A program made the position numbers and the translations under genes. Under the pieces are notes generated by a model. The model saw only the letters and a program-made list of their open reading frames with translations, did not search any database and was not told the DNA's origin. From Bacteroides graminisolvens DSM 19988 = JCM 15093 (lineage in GTDB: Bacteria > Bacteroidota > Bacteroidia > Bacteroidales > Bacteroidaceae): 64,000 bases of DNA. Shown piece by piece: positions 45,528-54,694 of the stretch. The stretch is from NCBI RefSeq assembly GCF_000428125.1, contig NZ_KE386627.1, positions 321,375 to 385,374 on the forward strand. Reading direction: 5' to 3'. How positions within the stretch are numbered: position 1 is the stretch's first letter; each line of letters opens with the position of its first letter.

Positions 45528-46004
45528 ATGAAGACCTTAAGTTATACCAAATTAAATGAAAAAGAAGTGAACAATGTTATTGCTTCCTTGCAGCAGTTAT
45601 TAGCCGATTTTCAGGTTTATTACACAAATTTAAGAGGGTTTCATTGGAATATCAAAGGACATGCATTTTTTATTCTACACTCTAAATTCGAAGAAATTTA
45701 TAATGATGCAGCCGAAAAAATAGATGAGATAGCTGAGCGAATATTAATGTTGGGTGGTACGCCCTACAATAAATTTAGTGATTACCTGAAGATTGCAAAA
45801 GTGAAAGAAGTAGATGGAGTATATACTGCTGACGCATCTTTACATGTTGTTTTAGAAACATTAAGCCATTTGATTTCGGAAGAAAGAAAGATTTTATCGC
45901 TAGCATCCAATGTAAAAGATGAAGTTACTGTAGCCCTAATGAGTGATTATTTAAAAGAACAAGAAAAAATGGTATGGATGCTAACTGCATATACCTATAA
46001 ATAA
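45528..46004 (+). CDS. dps: Dps/ferritin-like DNA-protection protein
   Basis: A 158-residue Dps-family protein that forms 12-mers, oxidises Fe(II) with peroxide and stores it, protecting DNA. Ferroxidase ligands are seen in FHWNIKGHAFFILHSKFEEIYNDAAEKIDEIAERI (His, His, Asp, Glu in the family spacing). No long lysine-rich N-terminal tail is present, so DNA binding by that route is doubtful. Divergent from oxyR with the expected operator between them. Confidence 0.95.
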   Translation: MKTLSYTKLNEKEVNNVIASLQQLLADFQVYYTNLRGFHWNIKGHAFFILHSKFEEIYNDAAEKIDEIAERILMLGGTPYNKFSDYLKIAKVKEVDGVYTADASLHVVLETLSHLISEERKILSLASNVKDEVTVALMSDYLKEQEKMVWMLTAYTYK

Positions 46005-46033
46005 ACTTAATAGACCCTTAATGAGTTTACCTT

Positions 46034-46073
46034 CACGCAAAAGTTCTTAGTAATTTTTGCGTGATTTCTTTTT
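46034..46073 (+). terminator. dps terminator overlapping the next promoter
   Basis: CACGCAAAA (46034-46042) pairs perfectly with TTTTGCGTG (46055-46063), followed by ATTTCTTTTT. The TTTG of the right arm (46056-46059) is also the -33 box of the next promoter. Confidence 0.82.
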
Positions 46074-46088
46074 ATATATATACTTTTG
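46056..46088 (+). promoter_or_regulatory. Promoter of the two-component operon
   Basis: TTTG (46056-46059), 21 nt, then TACTTTTG (46081-46088). The in-frame TTG at 46086 lies inside the -7 box, which fixes the regulator's start at the ATG 46113. Confidence 0.75.
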
Positions 46089-46112
46089 TACGGCTATATA
46101 ATAGATTTTAAA

Positions 46113-46799
46113 ATGGATATTCTGCTTATTGAAGATGACTTACGTATGGCTGAACTAATCAGTATCGGTTTACGTGATAACGGACACAGTGTGAGACTGG
46201 CCACAGATGGAATTGACGGATATATGCAATATATAGCAATACATCCTGACATGATCATAACAGATATCATGTTGCCTGGAACCAATGGAATTGATTTATG
46301 CAAGAAAATCAAAGAACAGGATTATTTTATTCCCATAATAATGTTAACCGCATTGGGAACTACCAATGAAAAAGTTGAAGGATTTGATGCCGGAGCCGAT
46401 GATTATATGGTAAAGCCCTTTGAAATGAAAGAATTGTTAGCTCGTATAAAAGCACTTCACAAAAGAAGCCAATATGCACCTCACGAGAATATTTTAAAAG
46501 TAGAAGATTTAGAGGTTAATCTTAAAACCAAACAAGTAATGCGAGCAGGTAATACAATTGATTTGACTCCAAAAGAATTTAACTTGCTTACCTATATGCT
46601 CAACAATAAAGGTAGAGTGTTATCAAAGAGTGAGATTGCAGAGAAAGTGTGGGATACCAAATTTGATACTGGAACTAATTTTATTGATGTATACATTAGC
46701 TATTTACGACGTAAAATTGATAAGGATTACAGCAAGAAATTGATTCAAACAAAAAATGGAATGGGATATATATTAATTAGCCATGAAAATCCAGACTAA
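46113..46799 (+). CDS. Response regulator, OmpR/PhoB family
   Basis: A 228-residue DNA-binding regulator. The receiver has Asp7/Asp8, phospho-acceptor Asp51 (ITDIMLPGTNGI), Thr79 and Lys101 (MVKPFEMKELLARIKAL); the C-terminal winged helix contains LTPKEFNLLTYMLNNKGRVLSKSEIAEKVW and FIDVYISYLRRKID. It overlaps the histidine kinase gene by 17 bp, so the two are a cognate pair. The signal and targets are not visible. Confidence 0.93.
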   Translation: MDILLIEDDLRMAELISIGLRDNGHSVRLATDGIDGYMQYIAIHPDMIITDIMLPGTNGIDLCKKIKEQDYFIPIIMLTALGTTNEKVEGFDAGADDYMVKPFEMKELLARIKALHKRSQYAPHENILKVEDLEVNLKTKQVMRAGNTIDLTPKEFNLLTYMLNNKGRVLSKSEIAEKVWDTKFDTGTNFIDVYISYLRRKIDKDYSKKLIQTKNGMGYILISHENPD

Positions 46800-48153
46800 A
46801 TTATCATTCATATTTTCAATTATTTTTGGAGCAATACTACTCCTATTTATATTAGTAGTCTACCATTACTATAGCCAAAAAAGCAAAGATGATTATTTTG
46901 AAAGATTGCATATCAGAGCTGCAATCAAGGTTGATTTGATTGACGGCGAGGCTATTTCCCCTGATATACTACATCTTTTGTATCAAAACACTCCCGGTGA
47001 ATATGAACCATTAGTCACTATATATGATAAATCAGGCAAATTAATATATCAAGATAAACAAGATGCACTAGAGCAAAACAAGCACTTCTTACAGCTAAAT
47101 CAGGTCAAAAAAAACGGTTTCTCTAAATTATTTGACGAGAAAGGGCGACAAACCTATGGCTTTAAGATTGAAGGGCTGAAGGGAGAATATATTGTCTTTG
47201 CTACAGGTTGTGATACGCATGGATTTTCCAGATTAGCTAATTTAAGGTTAATATTACTCACAGCCTATTTAATTACAATGATATTTATCATCATAACAGT
47301 GAAATTATTTGCCCGCCAAGCTTTTTTGCCCATTGCAAAAATGATTCATAAAGTAAAATCGAGTAAGCCAGCTGATTTAGGCCTCAGACTGGATGAGGGA
47401 AATCAAAAAGATGAGTTGGCTATGCTCGCTATCACATTTAACAGAATGCTTGACCAGATAGAAGATGCATTTACTGAGCAGAAACGTTTAGTATTTAATT
47501 TGTCGCACGAATTAAGAACCCCTTTGGCTGCTATTATAACTGAACTTGAATTGTGTCAGCAAAAAGAATGTAGTACACAAGATTATCAGAAAGTCATAAG
47601 TAAAACACTTAAAGATGCTCATCGGGTCACAAAATTATCTAATAGTCTTCTAGATTTAGCAAGAGCTAGTTATGATGTATCAGCCATTAGTATGCAAAAA
47701 ATCAGACTTGACGAGCTAATGCTTGAAGTCTGCACAAAAGTACAAAAAGCCTCTCCCGGAGTTAGTATACATTTATTGTTTGATAATGAACCACAGTCTG
47801 AAAAATATATAAGTACATTTGGAAACAACTATTTATTAGAAGTGGCATTTACTAATTTAATGGATAACGCATGCAAATACTCGTTTGATCAAACATGTAA
47901 TATCCATTTCGATTATGATGAGTTATACTGTATAGTTACAATTAATAATAAAGGATTAGAAATTCCCCAACAAGAACAGGACGCGGTGTTTTTTCCTTTT
48001 TACCGAGGAAGTAACAAACAATCAGTAGAAGGTAACGGGATCGGTTTATATCTCACACAAAAAATAATCGCTCTACATCATGGGCATATAGAACTAACAT
48101 CATTAAATCAAATAACTTCCTTTAAAACAAAACTTCCAATGTTTGAAGGCTAG
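46783..48153 (+). CDS. Sensor histidine kinase
   Basis: A 456-residue membrane kinase. Helix one is residues 8-30, a periplasmic domain of about 120 residues follows, helix two is about 154-174, then a HAMP region, the H-box FNLSHELRTPLAAI with His242, the N-box NLMDNACKYS and G-box GNGIGLYLTQKII. The periplasmic domain matches no family I can name. No TonB or hybrid features. Partner of the overlapping regulator gene. Confidence 0.92.
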   Translation: MKIQTKLSFIFSIIFGAILLLFILVVYHYYSQKSKDDYFERLHIRAAIKVDLIDGEAISPDILHLLYQNTPGEYEPLVTIYDKSGKLIYQDKQDALEQNKHFLQLNQVKKNGFSKLFDEKGRQTYGFKIEGLKGEYIVFATGCDTHGFSRLANLRLILLTAYLITMIFIIITVKLFARQAFLPIAKMIHKVKSSKPADLGLRLDEGNQKDELAMLAITFNRMLDQIEDAFTEQKRLVFNLSHELRTPLAAIITELELCQQKECSTQDYQKVISKTLKDAHRVTKLSNSLLDLARASYDVSAISMQKIRLDELMLEVCTKVQKASPGVSIHLLFDNEPQSEKYISTFGNNYLLEVAFTNLMDNACKYSFDQTCNIHFDYDELYCIVTINNKGLEIPQQEQDAVFFPFYRGSNKQSVEGNGIGLYLTQKIIALHHGHIELTSLNQITSFKTKLPMFEG

Positions 48154-48164
48154 GTATAAAAAAA

Positions 48165-48196
48165 GACGGCACCTCGATTCTCATCGCTGTACCGCC
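48165..48196 (-). terminator. Terminator after galE
   Basis: On the minus strand CGGTACAGCGAT (48194-48183) pairs with ATCGAGGTGCCG (48178-48167), ten of twelve positions, with a GAGA tetraloop, then TCTTTTTTTA. It is about 215 bp after the galE stop and close to the tail of the convergent kinase gene. Confidence 0.65.
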
Positions 48197-48249
48197 ACAA
48201 CACAAACACAAAATAAAACACGACAAAACTACTATGCAATCTTACCTGT

Positions 48250-48268
48250 TTATGCCGGGGAGGCATAA
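48250..48268. repeat. Small perfect palindrome in the galE-kinase gap
   Basis: TTATGCC and GGCATAA (7 bp) around GGGGA, with outer TTAC/GTAA that could extend the stem across a bulge. The rest of the 254-bp gap 48154-48407 shows no gene. Confidence 0.4.
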
Positions 48269-48407
48269 GTAACCATCATAAATATTCACATACAAATAAT
48301 TAGTTCAGGTTGACTTGCAATTATAAAACACTTAACCTTCACATTTGTTCGAATATAATGAGTTAAAATGAAAGAAAACGATCATTTAACTTTTATTAGT
48401 ATTGATA

Positions 48408-49442
48408 TTATTGAATACCTCTTTCTCTTAGTTTCAATTGCCACGCCCATGCAGACTTTAAAGTCTCTTCAATAGATATCTCAGCTTTCCATCCCAATTC
48501 ATTATTTGCATAATCAGGATTTGCCCATACCTTTTCAATATCTCCGGCGCGTCTTCCTACAATCTCATAATTCAATTTAACTCCCGTAGATTTCTCAAAT
48601 AGGTTGATTAGTTCAAGCACAGATAATCCTCTTCCAGTGCCTATATTGAAAGTTTCAACTGCTTGTTTTTGCTTCTTATCAAGAATGCGTTCAATAGCAG
48701 TAACATGTGCTTTAGCTAAATCAACTACATTGATAAAGTCTCTGATGCATGAGCCGTCAGGCGTATTGTAATCGTTTCCAAATACACTTAGTTTCTCACG
48801 TATTCCAATGGCTGTTTGAGTAAGAAAAGGTATCAAGTTTTGAGGTACGCCATTGGGCAGTTCACCCAATAATGCAGTTGGATGTGCTCCTATCGGATTA
48901 AAATAACGCAATAGAATAGCACTAATAGGACTACCCGATTTTATTGTGTCACAAATAATTTCTTCATTAACTTGTTTGGTATTACCGTAAGGTGACTCAG
49001 CCTTTTTAATAGGAGCTTTCTCGGTTACGGGAAGTTCATCCGGTTGCCCATAAACGGTACATGAAGATGAAAAAACAATGCCTTCCACACCATGTTGGGG
49101 CATCAACTCCAAAATATTAATCAAAGAGAGTAAATTATTGCGGTAGTATAATAATGGCTTTTGAACTGACTCACCAACTGCCTTACTTGCAGCGAAATGA
49201 ATAATTGCCTTAATCCCCTTGTGTTTGGCAAAAACAGTATTCAAACCTTCATAATCTAAGCAATCAAGTTCTTCAAAAAAAGGTCTTACTCCTGATACTT
49301 TTTCTATATTATCAACAACATCGGCACTGGAATTTGATAGGTTATCAATTATAACAACTTCATAACCACTGTTTTGCAATTCTACTACTGTGTGCGAACC
49401 AATATATCCAGTACCACCTGTAACCAATATTTTCTGTTTCAT
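48408..49442 (-). CDS. galE: UDP-glucose 4-epimerase
   Basis: Interconverts UDP-glucose and UDP-galactose for galactose use and glycan precursors. The 344-residue short-chain dehydrogenase fold has the NAD motif VTGGTGYIGSHT (residues 7-18), SSSCTVYG, catalytic Tyr-x3-Lys in YGNTK, RYFNPIGAHP and the C-terminal GWKAE. Length and motifs are normal. It is a single gene with its own minus-strand -7 box TACTTTTG (49487-49480). Confidence 0.94.
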   Translation of the reverse strand: MKQKILVTGGTGYIGSHTVVELQNSGYEVVIIDNLSNSSADVVDNIEKVSGVRPFFEELDCLDYEGLNTVFAKHKGIKAIIHFAASKAVGESVQKPLLYYRNNLLSLINILELMPQHGVEGIVFSSSCTVYGQPDELPVTEKAPIKKAESPYGNTKQVNEEIICDTIKSGSPISAILLRYFNPIGAHPTALLGELPNGVPQNLIPFLTQTAIGIREKLSVFGNDYNTPDGSCIRDFINVVDLAKAHVTAIERILDKKQKQAVETFNIGTGRGLSVLELINLFEKSTGVKLNYEIVGRRAGDIEKVWANPDYANNELGWKAEISIEETLKSAWAWQLKLRERGIQ

Positions 49443-49532
49443 TTTGTTGAGTAATTAATTCATAATAAGATTTCGTTCACAAAAGTAGAGAAATAATTCA
49501 AAACCGTGTTATTATTACATATAAATAATTCT

Positions 49533-49580
49533 ATAAATAAAAAAACGCTTGAGATAAGGCCCAAGCGTTTTTTTATTTAT
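49533..49580. terminator. 19-bp perfect terminator at the end of the rnf operon
   Basis: Bases 49533-49551 are the exact reverse complement of 49562-49580, 10-nt loop, each arm with a run of seven A or T residues (AAAAAAACGCTTG / CAAGCGTTTTTTT). It lies 18 bp after the rnfA stop and can act in both directions. Confidence 0.9.
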
Positions 49581-49598
49581 GATATAAAGACAAATGTG

Positions 49599-50171
49599 TT
49601 ATACTACACCCGAGAATCCCATAAATGCCATAGCCAATAGACCTGCAGTTATCAAAGCAATCGGAGTACCTTCCATACCTTTAGGAATACGAATTAAACT
49701 CATTTGCTCTCTTAAGCCAGCAAACAAAACTAATGCAAGACCGAATCCTAAGGCAGTTGAGAATGCATAAACTACTCCTGTCAGAAGATTGAAATCTTTT
49801 TGTATTACCAAAATGGCAACTCCCAAGATACAACAGTTGGTAGTAATCAAGGGTAAGAAAACTCCCAAAGCCTGATACAAGGCAGGAGACACTTTCTTTA
49901 AAATGATTTCAACCATTTGAACTAAAGCAGCAATGACTAATATAAAAGTAATTGTCTGCAAATAACCTAGTCCAAATGCATCTAACACGTATTTTTGAAT
50001 CAAGAAGGTAACAATTGTGGCAATTGTTAGCACAAAAGCTACAGCTGCCGACATACCCAAGGCTGTTTCTACTTTTTTAGAGACACCTAAGAACGGACAA
50101 ATGCCTAAGAACTGTGACAATACGATATTGTTAACGAATACCGCAGAGATAAATATTAATATATATTCCAT
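49599..50171 (-). CDS. rnfA: Rnf complex subunit RnfA (RsxA)
   Basis: Integral subunit of the Rnf ion-pumping ferredoxin:NAD oxidoreductase. The 190-residue protein has six membrane helices and the family's FVNNIVLSQFLGICPFLGVSKKVETALGM, with Cys in the second helix expected to hold a shared 2Fe-2S cluster with RnfE, and TTNCCILGVAI in the fifth. It closes the operon rnfBCDGEA. Confidence 0.95.
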   Translation of the reverse strand: MEYILIFISAVFVNNIVLSQFLGICPFLGVSKKVETALGMSAAVAFVLTIATIVTFLIQKYVLDAFGLGYLQTITFILVIAALVQMVEIILKKVSPALYQALGVFLPLITTNCCILGVAILVIQKDFNLLTGVVYAFSTALGFGLALVLFAGLREQMSLIRIPKGMEGTPIALITAGLLAMAFMGFSGVV

Positions 50172-50189
50172 AATTCGTTCCCTTTTATG

Positions 50190-50774
50190 TTATGCTTTTT
50201 TAAAACTATTAATCAAAGCAATTAAATACCCTAAGGCAATAAAAGCTCCAGGTGCCAATACAAAGACCAACATGCCATATTCTTCTGGAAGAATACTTAA
50301 ATTAAAGATCTTACCCGTTCCTAAAAACTCCCTAACAGCTCCCAAAAGAGTTAACGCAATAGTAAATCCTAAGCCCATACCCAAACCATCAAATAAAGAG
50401 GCTAACGGATCATTTTTTGCTGCAAAAGCTTCAGCACGGCCAAGCAATATACAATTCACAACAATCAATGGGATAAACAGACCTAAAGTGGCATATAAAG
50501 CCGGAACAAAAGCTTGCATAACCATTTGCAATAACGTAACAAAAGAAGCAATCACAACCACAAAAGCAGGAATACGAACCATGTCCGGGATGAGATTCTT
50601 GATACTTGAAATAACGACATTTGAGCAGATAAGAACAAATGCTGTTGCCAATCCCATTCCCATACCATTAATTGCAGAAGAAGTCGTACCTAATGTAGGA
50701 CACATACCGAGTAAGAGTACAAATGTTGGGTTCTCTTTTACGATACCATTCATTAAAACTTTAAAGTTATTCAT
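50190..50774 (-). CDS. rnfE: Rnf complex subunit RnfE (RsxE)
   Basis: Integral subunit homologous to RnfA in inverted topology. The 194-residue protein has six helices, KENPTFVLLLGMCPTLGTTSSAINGMGMG with the cluster Cys, and IVVNCILLGRAEAFA. Start and length fit. It lies 15 bp after rnfG and 18 bp before rnfA. Confidence 0.95.
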   Translation of the reverse strand: MNNFKVLMNGIVKENPTFVLLLGMCPTLGTTSSAINGMGMGLATAFVLICSNVVISSIKNLIPDMVRIPAFVVVIASFVTLLQMVMQAFVPALYATLGLFIPLIVVNCILLGRAEAFAAKNDPLASLFDGLGMGLGFTIALTLLGAVREFLGTGKIFNLSILPEEYGMLVFVLAPGAFIALGYLIALINSFKKA

Positions 50775-50789
50775 ATAATCTCCCCCTTA

Positions 50790-51449
50790 TTAATTAGCAC
50801 TGACAGAATCAGTATATTCAACATGTTGTGTCGCTCCCGTAGTGGCATTTGTATCACCATTTTTAGTATTACCTTTGTAGGCAGAATAAGCAGCATTTAC
50901 CGCATTTAAGAAGGCACGAGATGTAATAGTAGAAGCCGTGATAGCATCAACTTGTCCACCGTCTTTGCTTACTGCTAACTGTTTTTCGCCCGGGTTAAGC
51001 CCTTTAATACTTCCTTTATTCCCTTCTTTGAACCAATCAGCAGCCTTTGAGCCTAATCCCGGCGTTTCAGCATGTGCTAACAATGAGTAATTATAGATTT
51101 TGCCGTCAGCATCAAATCCTACCAAAATTTTCAGTTCGCCACCAAATCCCATTGATTTAGCTTCCACAGCAGTGCCTACTGTTTTTTCGCCATTCTTTGC
51201 CGGATAAATAATAAAATCAACGATCTTTTTCCCATCCTTTTCACTGAATATGGTATCACATTCGGCTACAGGATTATTTGTAAACGCGGGCACCACACTT
51301 TTTAAAGCTTCATTCAGAGTCTTTGCATTTGCTTGAGCAATAGGTTCTTTGGTCAGTTCATTCACGTACGCCAAAAGAGCAACAGAAACTCCTGTTACAG
51401 CTGTTAGCACCAGCAACATATTTTTTAATGATGATTCTAACTTCTTCAT
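50790..51449 (-). CDS. rnfG: Rnf complex subunit RnfG (RsxG)
   Basis: Periplasmic-facing flavoprotein with one N-terminal membrane helix (MLLVLTAVTGVSVALLAYV) and the FMN-binding domain; FMN is expected to be covalently bound to a Thr in DAITASTITSRAFLNAV. The C-terminal tail after residue 195 is Thr/Asn-rich and probably disordered. Its start overlaps the rnfD stop by 4 bp (ATGA), so translation is coupled. Confidence 0.94.
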   Translation of the reverse strand: MKKLESSLKNMLLVLTAVTGVSVALLAYVNELTKEPIAQANAKTLNEALKSVVPAFTNNPVAECDTIFSEKDGKKIVDFIIYPAKNGEKTVGTAVEAKSMGFGGELKILVGFDADGKIYNYSLLAHAETPGLGSKAADWFKEGNKGSIKGLNPGEKQLAVSKDGGQVDAITASTITSRAFLNAVNAAYSAYKGNTKNGDTNATTGATQHVEYTDSVSAN

Positions 51450-52441
51450 TTTTTCTTAGCTACCTCCCCGAAGCGTTTTGGTTTACAATACGTATTAATT
51501 AGTGGTGTAAATGCATTCATAATAAGAATTGCAAAAGACATACCTTCGGGGTATGCACCAAACAAGCGGATAATAACAGTGAGTAATCCAATACAAACAC
51601 CGTAAATCAACATTCCTTTGTGACTCATCGGTGATGTAACGTAGTCTGTCGCCATAAAAATAGCTCCTAGTAACAAACCACCCGATATTAGTTGAATTAC
51701 CGGTGATACATATATTTGCGGATTAACAAGATACATTACTCCTGAGAAAACAAATACAGTTACCAAAATCGATATCGGCACGTGCCAAGTTATGATCTTC
51801 TTCATCAACATATAAACTAGCCCTATTAATAAGGCTGCTGCACTTACTTCTCCTATACAACCTCCATTATTACCAATGAATAAATTAAAGGAATCGGGTA
51901 GTTGATCAAGAGAATAGCCGGGAGCTCCTTTGATTACACCTTTCATAATAGATAACGGAGTTGCGGCAGTTTCTGCATCGATGTAAGAAGAGAGTTGACC
52001 AACTTTAGGCCAGCTAGTCATTTGCACAGGAAATGAGAGTAATAAGAATACGCGTCCTGCCAAAGCCGGATTAAACGGATTATTTCCTAAACCACCAAAA
52101 GACATTTTTCCAACTCCAATTGCAAAAAGAGCACCAATGACGATAATCCATACCGGTAAATTTGAAGGCAAATTAAATGCCAATAAAACACCTGTTATTG
52201 CAGCAGAACCATCAAGGATGGAATTACCTGAACGTTTCATTATAAAACGAGCTATGGCCCATTCAAAAAACAAACAAGCTGCAACTGAGGTCAGCGTTAC
52301 AATTAACGCTCCTAAACCAAAATAGATTAGCGATACGACAAATGCAGGTAGCAAAGCAATCAGCACACCATACATATTTTTCTCAACACTGTCACCACTA
52401 TGTACATGCGGAGAAAGAGATACTAATAATTTATTATCCAT
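51446..52441 (-). CDS. rnfD: Rnf complex subunit RnfD (RsxD)
   Basis: Integral flavoprotein subunit, nine to ten helices over 331 residues, with the motif FMATDYVTSPMSHKG in which a Thr carries covalent FMN, and GKMSFGGLGNNPFNPALAGR. It lies 10 bp after rnfC. Confidence 0.95.
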   Translation of the reverse strand: MDNKLLVSLSPHVHSGDSVEKNMYGVLIALLPAFVVSLIYFGLGALIVTLTSVAACLFFEWAIARFIMKRSGNSILDGSAAITGVLLAFNLPSNLPVWIIVIGALFAIGVGKMSFGGLGNNPFNPALAGRVFLLLSFPVQMTSWPKVGQLSSYIDAETAATPLSIMKGVIKGAPGYSLDQLPDSFNLFIGNNGGCIGEVSAAALLIGLVYMLMKKIITWHVPISILVTVFVFSGVMYLVNPQIYVSPVIQLISGGLLLGAIFMATDYVTSPMSHKGMLIYGVCIGLLTVIIRLFGAYPEGMSFAILIMNAFTPLINTYCKPKRFGEVAKKK

Positions 52442-52451
52442 AAAATCTTAA

Positions 52452-53786
52452 TTATTTAGCCTGACGTGCGCGAATCATTGCACCAACTTTTGATTTTCCT
52501 AAACGACAATAATCCAATAAAGGACGATAAGCCGGACAGGTAAACTGGCACGAACCACATTCAATACAATCCATAATTCTTTCCTTTTCCATTCTCTCAA
52601 AATCCTTGTTCTCAGCTAAAGCTCCTAACAAAAAAGGTTCAAGTCCCATCGGACATACACTTACACATTTTGAACAACGAATACAATTGCGTTCTTCACC
52701 ACGCTTGGCCTCTTTTTTATTCATTATAAGAATACCTGAGCTTCCTTTGGCTGTAGGCACTTCTGCGTTCATAAGCGCTTTACCCATCATAGGACCTCCA
52801 CCGATAATTTTACCGGTATCTTCAGGTAATCCGCCACAAGCGTCAATTAATTGGCTCATTGGCGTACCAATTCTAGCCATGAAGTTTGAAGGTTTCTGAA
52901 GAGATTTCCCTGTTACTGTAATAACACGCTCTAGTAATGGTTTATTCTTTTGAACAGCTTCATACACAGCGAAAGCAGTCCCAACGTTTTGAACAACTGC
53001 ACCTGTTGCGATAGGTAATGCTCCACTAGGAACCTGGCGTGTTATAATAGCGTCAATCAGTTGCTTCTCACCTCCCTGAGGGTATTTAACCTTTAAAGGA
53101 ACTACACTGATTCCTGCGTAGGTTGATGCAACCTTGGTCATCAGCTCGATAGCGTCAGGTTTGTTGTTCTCAATTCCAATGAATGCTTTATTTACTTTAA
53201 TAGCTTTCATTAAGATAGAAATTCCAACCATGATCTCTTCTGCATGTTCCAACATCAGTTGGTGGTCGGCAGTCAAATAAGGTTCGCACTCTACCGCATT
53301 AATAATAAGACATTCAGCAGTAAAAGATGGAGGAGGACAAAGTTTTATCTGAGTTGGGAAACAAGCGCCGCCCAGACCAACAATACCTGCATCTGCAATT
53401 TTCTTCACAATTTCTTCAGACGAGAGTGAGCACTCTTTTATCAGTGTTGTGTCACGATCAATAGATTCTTCCCATTCATCACCTTCCACATCTATAAAAA
53501 TAGCAGGTTTTGCATAGCCACTAGCATCAATAACCGAATCTATTTTTGCAATCTTTCCACTAACAGAAGAATGGATAGCTGCAGAAACAAATCCGTTTGC
53601 ATCTGCTATTTTTGTACCCACTTTAACCATATCTCCTTTTGCGACAATTGGTTTTGCAGGAGCACCGATGTGTTGACCAAGCAAAATAATTGCTTTTGCA
53701 GGAACATCTGCTGCAACAATGGGTTGATGCGCTGAAAGTTTATTTTCTTGCGGATGAACACCGCCAATTGAAAATGTCTTCAACAT
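52452..53786 (-). CDS. rnfC: Rnf complex subunit RnfC (RsxC)
   Basis: Peripheral subunit that oxidises or reduces NAD(H), homologous to the 51-kDa subunit of complex I. The 444-residue product has GGVHPQENK at the N-terminus, GLGGACFPTQIKL and INAVECEPYLTADH for FMN/NADH, and two 4Fe-4S motifs, CIRCSKCVSVCP and CIECGSCQFTCP. It lacks the long repeated Ala/Lys tail seen in E. coli RsxC. Confidence 0.96.
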   Translation of the reverse strand: MLKTFSIGGVHPQENKLSAHQPIVAADVPAKAIILLGQHIGAPAKPIVAKGDMVKVGTKIADANGFVSAAIHSSVSGKIAKIDSVIDASGYAKPAIFIDVEGDEWEESIDRDTTLIKECSLSSEEIVKKIADAGIVGLGGACFPTQIKLCPPPSFTAECLIINAVECEPYLTADHQLMLEHAEEIMVGISILMKAIKVNKAFIGIENNKPDAIELMTKVASTYAGISVVPLKVKYPQGGEKQLIDAIITRQVPSGALPIATGAVVQNVGTAFAVYEAVQKNKPLLERVITVTGKSLQKPSNFMARIGTPMSQLIDACGGLPEDTGKIIGGGPMMGKALMNAEVPTAKGSSGILIMNKKEAKRGEERNCIRCSKCVSVCPMGLEPFLLGALAENKDFERMEKERIMDCIECGSCQFTCPAYRPLLDYCRLGKSKVGAMIRARQAK

Positions 53787-53820
53787 ACATTATGTATTTT
53801 ATCAGTTTATATTCTGTTTA

Positions 53821-54687
53821 TTATGCTTCAGCTACCGGAGCAGTTTCAACTGCCTCTTGTTTAGGCTTACGAGGAGGAAAGTTTACCTCAATGATTGTAC
53901 TCTGAGGGCAGACTTCTACGCACTTACGGCAAGATTTGCACTTGTTGTAATCAATGTAAGCCAAATTGCTGGTCACTGTGATAGCTTCGTAAGGACAAGC
54001 TTTCACGCATTTACTGCATCCAATACATCCTACATCACAAGCTTTACGAGTTAAAGCACCCTTATCCTTGTTAACGCAAGATACATACACACGGCGTGAT
54101 TTTTTGCCTTTTGCACGAAGTTCAATAATAGATTTAGGACAAGCTTTAACACATGCATTACAAGCAGTACACTTATCCTCATCTACTTCAGGAAGTCCGG
54201 TTTCAGGGTTCATGTGTATCGCATCAAACTGGCAAGCTTCCACACAATCGCCACAACCTAAACAACCGTAACTGCAACCAGTCTCCCCTCCATAAAGAGA
54301 AGCGGCAATAGCACAACTCATCGGACCATCGTAGGTATTCAAACGAGGGCGATGTTCGCAGCTTCCGTTACATCTAACCACAGCTACCATTGGATCAGAG
54401 GCCTCTGCATCCATACCGAGTATAGACGCAACCTGTCCCATCACCGACTGACCGCCAACCGGGCAATACTTACCCTCTAAAGTCTCTGCTTTTACACATG
54501 CATCAGCAAAAGCACTACAACCCGGGTAACCACAACCTCCACAATTAGCTTGAGGTAAAACCTCTCCAACTTTAGCAATACGTGGATCTTCATACACGGC
54601 AAATTTCTTAGAAGCTACAAATAATATTGCTGCTGAAATAAGCGCAATAGCCCCCAAAGAAATCACTGCTATCAGAATCAAATTCAT
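53821..54687 (-). CDS. rnfB: Rnf complex subunit RnfB (RsxB), ferredoxin
   Basis: Membrane-anchored polyferredoxin that accepts electrons from ferredoxin. The 288-residue protein starts with a helix (LILIAVISLGAIALISAAILFV), then the CGGCGYPGC cluster domain and four CxxCxxC-type groups: CSYGCLGCGDCVEAC, CTACNACVKACP, CIGCSKCVKACP and CKSCRKCVEVCP. The count of clusters is higher than in E. coli RsxB (two), as in anaerobic Bacteroidetes and clostridia. Confidence 0.96.
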   Translation of the reverse strand: MNLILIAVISLGAIALISAAILFVASKKFAVYEDPRIAKVGEVLPQANCGGCGYPGCSAFADACVKAETLEGKYCPVGGQSVMGQVASILGMDAEASDPMVAVVRCNGSCEHRPRLNTYDGPMSCAIAASLYGGETGCSYGCLGCGDCVEACQFDAIHMNPETGLPEVDEDKCTACNACVKACPKSIIELRAKGKKSRRVYVSCVNKDKGALTRKACDVGCIGCSKCVKACPYEAITVTSNLAYIDYNKCKSCRKCVEVCPQSTIIEVNFPPRKPKQEAVETAPVAEA

Positions 54688-54694
54688 AAATTAG

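Noticed and set aside
50017..50778. Plus-strand open frame of 253 codons opposite rnfA and rnfE
   Set aside because: Antisense to two conserved membrane subunits; its Lys/Pro/Ile-rich composition is a codon-reversal artefact.
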